Assembly: GCA_001600635.1 (NCBI GenBank)
Contig: BCKL01000003.1
Span: 1,067,923-1,131,922, forward strand
Length of the DNA stretch: 64,000 nucleotides
Reading direction: 5' to 3'
DNA from: Leucosporidium creatinivorum
Taxonomy: Eukaryota; Basidiomycota; Microbotryomycetes; Leucosporidiales; Leucosporidiaceae
Below the pieces are notes generated by a model, which ran no database searches, was not told the origin of the DNA, and worked only from the letters and a program-made list of their open reading frames with translations. Positions 57,445 through 64,000 of the stretch are shown here, piece after piece; position 1 is the first letter of the stretch; each line of letters opens with the position of its first letter. A program made the position numbers and the translations under genes.

Positions 57445-59582
57445 CTACGCCGTCGCCGAGGGAGTGATGCGAATCGTCTCGCCTGTAGGAGAGGCAGATC
57501 AGGTCAGCGCGGCGCGTCTTGTAGCAGCTTGTAAGAAAGCCGGAGAAGGTTCGATAGCGTCAAGGCCTCACCGATAGCGCAAACGCCGAACTGCTCGGGC
57601 GTGATGCCCTTAACTTCGCACGCGGCACGCAGGCGCTTCGGCGGCTCGGTCATTTCTTCATCCGTGAGGACCCACGTGCCCCAATGAATGCCTGAAGACG
57701 ATCAAAAACATCCCGAGGTCAGTCGAGGGGGTCTAAGGGCGTCCCGGCCGAGTAGCAGAGGCGCCGAGCTCGAAAGGCATCGCCTCGGGGACGGCTTGAG
57801 GTCAGAGATGGGACGCACCAACACTCTTCTTGCTCTTGACGGCTACATGAAGCTCGACAGCGTCCTCGGGTGAGCAGTGGACCTTCGACATGACTGTGAA
57901 GGCGGGAAGAAGGCGAGAGAGCGCCGAGCGAGGAAGGCGTCAGTGAGCCTGTACCCGTCGAGCGGGACAAAGGGGAGGATGAGAGCTCACAGTAGCGAGG
58001 AGAGTAAGCTCCGATAGGGATGCAGGCGAAGTCGAAGCCGCCGAAACGACGACCGATCTCGGCAAAGGCGGGGCAGACAGGCAGGCCTTCCTCGGTGGTC
58101 GCTCCACGAGGGACTGGACGAGTGCGACGGGTTCAGCAATAGGGCAGGAGTGCGATTATCACCAAGACCAGTGCTCACCACTCTTGTAACCCGTGTCGCC
58201 GCCGAACCAAACGCTTCCGCCGGTCGGCGACGAGACCGCCCAGCTTGCCCAGAGCGTATCGTTGCGCTGAGGAGGCAGAGAGGTCAGCAGCTAGCTTTCA
58301 AGCATGTTCTTTTAGTCGAAACCTCACATCGTGCACGCCACGGCCGGTGAACTGCAGAGAGCAAATGGTCAATTCGGGAGGCGACGAGCAGAACGAAATG
58401 GGGACTCACGTGCTGGCAGGGCGTAGCGGTAACCCTCAGCTGAGTCTCTGTTCCCTCTCCCTCGCCAACCTTGACCTTGAGATCCCTCTCGCCCCACCAG
58501 TCAAGCTCGGTGACCTGCTCTTGCTTGACGCCAATTGTCGCCGTGAACCAAGAGGCGTTGCCGAGGGGGGCGAAGAAGTGGACGGAGCCCTGAGGCTGAG
58601 AAGCGATGTGCTTAAGTGTAGTGACATCGAGATGATCGTACTGTTGCGAGGAGAGTTAGTGATATGTACTTCATCAGGAGCAACTGTGAGCGAAAGCTCG
58701 GCGTTAAGGAAGGAGCACGACGAACGTGGTTGTGCGAGATGACGACGGCGTCGACATGAGGGAGCTCCTTGAGATCAATGGGAGGCTTGGTCACTCGAGC
58801 AGGACCGATGTCTGTTGCCTGTACGGTCAGCTCGGGCGAAAGGCCCCCGCGAAAGACTCGGCTCACATTGCGACGGTGAGCAGCGGTTCGAGAAGACGGG
58901 GTCGAAGAGGACCCGAGCTCCACGGGTTCCAGGAGGGGCTCCTTCAGGTGTAGGCCATTCGACGAGGAAGCAGGCGTGTCCTGTAAGCAGAGATTCGGCG
59001 TTAGCGAGAGTCGGCGCTTGGGGAGGCTGGCCGAAGGCGTGTCCGAGGGCGCTTGAGATTGGATTGCTCACCCAGCCAGGTCGCTTTGATATCCTTGGAG
59101 CAGGCGGCGGCTTCAGCAGCAGAAGCAGAGGCGGATCTCCCCCAGTCGACGGGGACAATGGGCGGCAGCAGCTCGGGAGGCGGGATCTGCGATACATTGA
59201 GGAGTCAGCGAGGGCCTACATAGAAGCAGGGTTGTACTAGCTGGGTGAGATTGCCAATCGCGCCACATCTGCCACAGCGTGAAGGGCGTTATCCCTTGAT
59301 CCTGCGACCAGTTCGCGCGCGCGCAGAGGGTCAGCGTTATGTACAGCGTTCGGAGGGCCATCGGAGAAAGCGAGGGAGCAGTAGACTCACGGTGAATGAT
59401 TCCCATGGGTTCACAAAGCCTCCGTTCTTCTTGTGATGAGCGAGCGGAGGGAGCCCTCCTGCCTCTTCCTTGCCCTCGTGCACGCTCTGAGCTGGGATTG
59501 AGACGACAACGGGGGCGGTGACGGCCATGGTAGCAGTAGCAATAGCGAGTGGTCGGCGGAGAGCCTGGGCGAACGAGCGCAT
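57445..59582 (-). CDS. NAPE-hydrolysing phospholipase D-like, Fmp30 type
   Basis: Metallo-beta-lactamase-fold enzyme that releases N-acylethanolamine from N-acylphosphatidylethanolamine; yeast Fmp30 is in mitochondria. The start at 59582 gives [17 protein letters not shown], a basic amphipathic N-terminus fitting mitochondrial import. WESFT and [10 protein letters not shown] come next, then [26 protein letters not shown] with a CSPSQ segment, and [20 protein letters not shown]. The metal motif HNHYDHLD is rejoined across an intron near 58650-58727. Then come [55 protein letters not shown] and [16 protein letters not shown]. It ends IRITPSATA. All metal ligands I can recognise are kept. About ten short introns. 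Confidence 0.9.
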
Positions 59583-60356
59583 CAAGCAGGGTGAGGCGAA
59601 GGAGCAAGAGCGATGCGACCTCCACTTTGGCTCTCAGGCCGAACGCCGAAAGCGTCGTCGCCCATCGGCAACGGCGACGAAGCGGTGTTGACAGCGTGTC
59701 AAGTCCTTTCGACCTGCAGCGCCTGCCTATTGGGCAGCAAGGTCAGCTCGGCGATCGCCCCTTTCCTTGCGAGCGGACGACTGAGCTGCTGGAACGGCTC
59801 CTATGTAGCGAAGGAAGTGTGGCGATAGGTCTGAGTGCTATACCAGATGCTGCTGCGAACACGGGAAGGCGCTACGCCGCCTTGAGGAGCTTGCTGAGGC
59901 TCGCGAAATCATCGCCGAAACCTCGCAACTCGAGGTTGTACCCGCCAGCGACGATGGCCTCGGTGCTCAGCGTTGCATATTACATCTCTGCATCGAGGTT
60001 GAGTATGCTTAGGTGTCGACTTCGAGCGTTGACGTGTCTGCGTGAGGTTGCTCGGAGTCGGCTTCGGCGATAGAGGAAAGGTTCGCTCGCAAGACTTGCG
60101 ATGGAGCGGTGGCGTTCAGAGCTCGCAGGTGTATCCGCACCTTCCTCGCACTCCAGAGAGCTCGGTTCTACGAACAGGTGATCACATCCAGCTAAGCACG
60201 GTGTCCTCCCTAGTACCCTACTCCAAGGCCGAACGCAATCGCTCACCCTGCCCAGGCAAAGTCCTCCTCGTCGTCGTAGCTGCCCGGGTAGTCTCCTCCG
60301 TATGTGTCATCACCGCCGTAGTCGTCCGGCGTCAAGTCTAGAAGTAGCAGAACTCG
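59583..60356. other. Intergenic region
   Basis: About 770 bp between the start of the NAPE-PLD-like gene and the end of the F-box-like gene. A GTCAGCTCGGCG stretch at about 59740 resembles an antisense intron signal, but no exon can be built around it. No gene is supported. Confidence 0.35.
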
Positions 60357-61862
60357 TCAGCTTGGAGAGCGCCGAGACGACGACGGCATCAGCTTACTCG
60401 CGGTGTTGAAGCAGTTGATCCCGCGCCGACGGCACTCCTCCCTCAGCGCCTGTCTCTCCGGCTCATACTCAACCTCGTCCATCTCCCTCTCCGCGTCGTC
60501 CTCAGGAAGGGCGATCTCGAGCGACTTGAGCTGTTTCAAGCTCTTGACGCCGGTCTGAAGGCATTGAACGAGTCGGTCGCAGTCGTACGGGTCTGGGTTG
60601 ACGATAGTGAGAGTATCGAGTGGGCTGGGAAGTGCGTCGAACAGCAGGCGGTGGGGATAGTCGGTCCTGAGATGCTGGAGAGCGGCGCAGCGGCCGAGGA
60701 GCTTGGCGAGGGAAGGACCAGTCTGTTCGGACTCGTAGATGCTCGGGTCGTTGATGCGTAGGCGTAGGCTCGTGACCAAGTTGCGCTTGAAGGGAAATCC
60801 GCGATTTGAACCAGAGTTGATGTCGCTTTCCGAGTCCGACTCCGAGCGCGAGTGGACGCCGAGGAAGGTGTAGGGGGGGATGTGGAAGTTTGGGTGATCC
60901 AGCAATTGGATGACACGGAGACGAAGCGTTACGTCTCTGGCGGTGTTGTTGAGGAGGCCGACGATGAGAACTTGAGGCGCGGCATCTTCGCGCTCTTGCC
61001 AGTCGCCCTCAAACGTGAGCTTATCGAGGTGGAAGGGAAGTCGGCGATGGAGGAGGGGAGCCCATTCGGTGGAGTACTCGATAGAGTGGTGAAGCTCGAG
61101 ATGCTTGAGGTCTGCGCGTCGGGACTGTGAGCTTGCGAAGCATTCAAGTCGAAGAGGGGACTCACCGAGGAGGGCGGAGGAGCAGAGAACCTCGGGGAAG
61201 GTGAGGTGCTCCTGGTTTCTCGAGCGCTTCCTCCTTGTCACTGCTGCTACCCCCGCCAATGCGATCGCCTTGACTCCGTTCGAGGTCGCCAGCAGCTCGC
61301 CGACGAGCAAATCCTCGACCGTCTCCTCCTCGGGGGGCGATACGACTAGGACATTGGCCTGCCTTCCCATGTCCTTGCTCAAGAGGAAGCTCCTTGCACC
61401 CTCGTCGCTCCTGATCGTGACGCACTCCCACAGCAGCTTTTGCGCTTCGTCCTTCCAAAGTCGGCAGACGAGCGAGGCGGCCCTGAGGAAGCGGTTGCGC
61501 TGCATGCCAGCAGGTCCTTTGAGCTCGTTGAAGTCGGTGATAACGGGTGCAGCGAGTCGGAGGATGCGGTAGACTAGCTCGGCGGGGAGGCGAGGCTGCT
61601 CGTTGTCGCTGACGGCGAGTTGAGCGAGTTGGGCGGCGAGGTCTCTCTCCTTCTTGAGGCGGCGGCGAGCTGCACCAGAGCGGTTACCCTTCTTGCTGGT
61701 AGTTTCGGCTGGCTGCTCCTTGGCTGTGCGATTCGGAGAGGCGAAGCGACGAGACGAAGATGTGGCAGGAGGACAAGAGGCGAATCGACTCGAGACTGGG
61801 CCTTGAGGGAGAGCTCGGCGTTGGACTGAGAGCTGTTCTGTTGTAAAGCAGAGCTCGAGCAG
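60357..61862 (-). CDS. F-box/LRR-like protein, start codon unresolved
   Basis: The frame is open from the codon after a stop at 61865 down to the stop at 60357, about 500 codons. Within it, LPAELVYRILRLAAPVITDFNE (61590-61525) followed by FLRAASLVCRLWKDEAQKLLWECVTI makes a convincing F-box. Leucine-rich segments follow (LKHLELHHSIEYS, LDKLTFEGDWQERE, VTSLRLRINDPSIY, LQHLRTDYPHRLLF, LDTLTIVNP, LKQLKSLEIALPEDD). The only in-frame ATG is at 61505, in the middle of the F-box, so the true start must be a non-ATG codon, a spliced upstream exon, or lost. Small introns (near 60385-60400 and 61125-61165) may interrupt the frame. It is likely an SCF substrate adaptor. Confidence 0.65.
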   Translation of the reverse strand: MLELCFTTEQLSVQRRALPQGPVSSRFASCPPATSSSRRFASPNRTAKEQPAETTSKKGNRSGAARRRLKKERDLAAQLAQLAVSDNEQPRLPAELVYRILRLAAPVITDFNELKGPAGMQRNRFLRAASLVCRLWKDEAQKLLWECVTIRSDEGARSFLLSKDMGRQANVLVVSPPEEETVEDLLVGELLATSNGVKAIALAGVAAVTRRKRSRNQEHLTFPEVLCSSALLGESPLRLECFASSQSRRADLKHLELHHSIEYSTEWAPLLHRRLPFHLDKLTFEGDWQEREDAAPQVLIVGLLNNTARDVTLRLRVIQLLDHPNFHIPPYTFLGVHSRSESDSESDINSGSNRGFPFKRNLVTSLRLRINDPSIYESEQTGPSLAKLLGRCAALQHLRTDYPHRLLFDALPSPLDTLTIVNPDPYDCDRLVQCLQTGVKSLKQLKSLEIALPEDDAEREMDEVEYEPERQALREECRRRGINCFNTASKLMPSSSRRSPS

Positions 61863-62434
61863 CTATCAGTTCAGCCTCAGACCGCTACAGCTACTGTCCT
61901 GCAACTCTACAGCCCCTCTTGCGCAGTGCAGAGGGCTCGAGCGCCGAGTGGGGGAGAAAGGACCGAGCTCAGAAGGGGCGAGCGTCTGTTGCTCTCTTCC
62001 CGCAACTCGTTACTCGTCTCGCTCGCTTCGACAGCTCTCGACTCGTAGGATCAAAGCTACAAAACTACAGCTCAGCTACACCTAAGCCTCGCCCCTCCTC
62101 CCTCTCGCTCGCTCGCTCGCCGCTTTCGAAGCTTGGACAGACGGAACGCGTGCTGCTGCTGGAAGGAGTTGCTCAGAAATCGTTGCTGCTGCTTGGGTAT
62201 TGAGGAAGATACCAAGGTGATCTATCTGCCCGTTGCTTCTGCTGTTGGCGAGTCGGAGTTGCGTGCCAGCGGCGGGAGAACTTGAGTCGGACTGGACGGA
62301 GTAGCCAGTCGTCGAGCAAGCGCAAGCTGTTGCATCACAGCGACGAGACACGCAGAACATTGATGCGGCTAACAACCGCTCACGTCCACACTCGCTCCCC
62401 CTGCTGACCTTCACCACCTCATGACCGAGCGCAG
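61863..62434. other. Divergent promoter region between two F-box-like genes
   Basis: About 570 bp. Short CT repeats lie near 62095-62125. The minus strand has no ATG from here back to 61505. An ATG at 62335 on the minus strand opens about 37 codons (MQQLALARRL...) and could be a 5' exon of the left gene, but this is unproved. Confidence 0.35.
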
Positions 62435-63745
62435 ATGGCGCCAACCCTCCCCGCCGAGCTCATCAAGCTTATCCTCGAGCTCGTCTACGAGGACGTCCCA
62501 CCCGTTCATGCCCTCACTCTCCTCGAAACCTGGGACAGCGCGGACGACGCCCCCTTCGTCTTCGCCTTCCGCCCCTTCCTCTCGGTCAGCAAAGCCTTCC
62601 ACGCCCTCGCCCTTCCTTTCTTCGCTCGGGATCTCGCCACCTACAACTCAGCCAAACACTCGCCACAGTCATACGAACTGATCTCGAAGTACGACTTGGG
62701 CGGTGCGGTGCAGATCCTTGCCCTCCCGAGTGGTCTCTCGACTCCGGAGCAGCAACAAATGCTGAACGCCTGCCGCAACGTCCACACTCTCTGCCTCAAA
62801 TATACCCTCATCTCGACTGTACACCTTCCCTCCAACATAACCTCCCTTCACCTCAAGCACTTCCCGTACTTCGACCGATACGCCGCTTCCACCCTCGCCG
62901 ACGCTCTCCCTCACCTCGCACGACTGATCCTTGTCGAGCTCGAGAACGTGCTCTACCGTTCCCCGCCAGTCCCGACCCGATGGAAACTGAAGGAGCTTGT
63001 GCTCCACGCTGTGCCTTTGACGCTGGAGGAACAAGCGTTGAGTTGGATCGCCGACTCCTCCGCCTCTTTGCAACTGCTCTCTATCACGAAGAAGTCAATC
63101 CTGAGCTGGCAGCCACCCTCAGACAGCGAGATCTCTCCCTCGTCAATTGTCAGCGGGATCTCCTGCATTCTCCCCTCGCTGCGCTGGCTCTCGCTGGGCG
63201 AGGGGGCGTCGCTGCCGGCGGGCTGCGAGGCTCTCGGCGAGAGGATGCTACCGTCGCTGGAAGTTCTCGAGCTCACTGTCGACGCCGAGTCGGCCGAGCA
63301 GCTCTTGGACCTGACTTTGAGCGTCAAACGAGTTTTCCTCACTATTACCAAGGAGGGAGTCGACGTCACAAAGGACTCGGCGATTGTTCAAGTCCTGCAA
63401 CACTTCGTGGAGACTCACCCGGCCCTTGAGATCTTCTCCATCGACGTGAACGATGGCGTGAGGCCTGAAACGCACTATGGCGACGACCATTCAGCCGACC
63501 CTGTAGAGCACGAATGGGCCGACGAGCTCAAATCGACCTGCACTCGCCTCGGCATCGTCTTCGCTTCGAACGATCCCGGCGCCTGGGGAACGGTGGGAGC
63601 CATATCGGAGGAGAGATCCGCCTCGTGTCTTGGATCCGAGAGAGCGTGCTTCTGCAATACGCTCGGAGGCTACCAGGATTGGGGGCACGGCCAGCCTCCA
63701 ATCTCGTTGAAGCCGTTCACGACGCGAGGCGGGAGATGTAGCTGA
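62435..63745 (+). CDS. F-box/LRR-like protein, single exon
   Basis: Intron-free frame of 436 codons. It starts MAPTLPAELIKLILELVYED, an F-box, then a Pro/Val linker and FLSVSKAFHALALPFFARDL, the usual second F-box helix. Repeats follow with leucine spacing: VHTLCLKYTLISTV, ITSLHLKHFPYF, LARLILVELENVL, LKELVLHAVPLTL, LQLLSITKKSIL, LRWLSLGEGASLP and LEVLELTVDAE. The tail (KSTCTRLGIVFASN, then a Cys-rich stretch) is not repetitive. Lack of introns is unusual in this window and may mean recent origin by retroposition or simple intron loss. Probable substrate adaptor of an SCF ligase. Confidence 0.75.
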   Translation: MAPTLPAELIKLILELVYEDVPPVHALTLLETWDSADDAPFVFAFRPFLSVSKAFHALALPFFARDLATYNSAKHSPQSYELISKYDLGGAVQILALPSGLSTPEQQQMLNACRNVHTLCLKYTLISTVHLPSNITSLHLKHFPYFDRYAASTLADALPHLARLILVELENVLYRSPPVPTRWKLKELVLHAVPLTLEEQALSWIADSSASLQLLSITKKSILSWQPPSDSEISPSSIVSGISCILPSLRWLSLGEGASLPAGCEALGERMLPSLEVLELTVDAESAEQLLDLTLSVKRVFLTITKEGVDVTKDSAIVQVLQHFVETHPALEIFSIDVNDGVRPETHYGDDHSADPVEHEWADELKSTCTRLGIVFASNDPGAWGTVGAISEERSASCLGSERACFCNTLGGYQDWGHGQPPISLKPFTTRGGRCS

Positions 63746-63978
63746 ATTGGGCGGCCTGCCGTACATTTCGATGAGCTGATAAAAACTACAAGTTGATAAA
63801 ACTATACGGAGGGCCAGTGAAACCTGCCCCTGCAGGGAAACTGTCCGCCCCGTGGTCAACGAGAGTAGCCGAGACGAGAAGGGGAGCGAGACTGAGAAGG
63901 GGAGATGAGACCGAGCCAAGGGAGAGAGAGCCGAGAGGCGAAGGAAGTGTGAGATAAAGAGAGAAAAGAAGGGAAGGA

Positions 63979-64000
63979 NNNNNNNNNNNNNNNNNNNNNN
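63979..64000. other. Assembly gap at window end (N)
   Basis: A run of N closes the window. The 230 bp before it are purine-rich and carry no gene. Confidence 0.98.

Overview
This is a GC-rich, gene-dense eukaryotic window. The genes carry many short introns (about 50-75 nt) with GT-AG borders and a strikingly regular branch site, GCTGAC or CTGAC, some 20-30 nt before the acceptor. Gene content (Bud4/anillin, Yvc1 channel, fungal TMEM198-like protein, divergent G-alpha, carboxypeptidase Y-like enzymes) points to a basidiomycete yeast. Intron style and codon use suggest Pucciniomycotina, possibly Microbotryomycetes; that assignment is inference. I see no prokaryotic operon, CRISPR array, virus-like element, tRNA or rRNA.

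Layout. 1-7.5 kb: the 3' end of an unknown gene, a large multi-exon membrane protein with a disordered tail, and a small disordered protein. 7.6-12.7 kb: two tandem secreted serine carboxypeptidases sharing an almost identical tract that spans introns. 12.8-20.4 kb: NAT9-type acetyltransferase, DNA polymerase delta catalytic subunit and gluconokinase. 20.5-26.8 kb: OHCU decarboxylase (urate catabolism), a METTL-type methyltransferase, a candidate augmin HAUS6-like protein and an HDDC2-type HD phosphohydrolase with an 8-nt microexon. 27.4-46.7 kb: Bud4/anillin-like PH protein, a highly diverged G-alpha subunit, a TM7S3/TMEM198-like membrane protein, a poly-Gln protein, a saccharopine-dehydrogenase-like oxidoreductase and a Yvc1-type TRP channel. 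46.7-53.8 kb: a gene-poor, gap-containing stretch around the intact ribosomal protein eL8 gene, with an inverted duplication carrying fragments of eL8 and of the oxidoreductase. 53.8-63.8 kb: an F-box/LRR-like gene, an Hsv2/WIPI4-type PROPPIN, an NAPE-PLD/Fmp30-like phospholipase D and two more F-box-like genes arranged head to head.

Most genes are unrelated housekeeping loci packed in alternating orientation, not a pathway cluster. The points most worth following are the carboxypeptidase conversion tract, the G-alpha lacking its catalytic glutamine, two 8-nt microexons, the eL8/oxidoreductase inverted duplication, a G-quadruplex-type minisatellite just after a stop codon, and an F-box reading frame with no ATG for about 830 bp. 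Exon borders were read by eye from splice signals and family knowledge. Start and stop coordinates given for spliced genes are outer limits that include introns.
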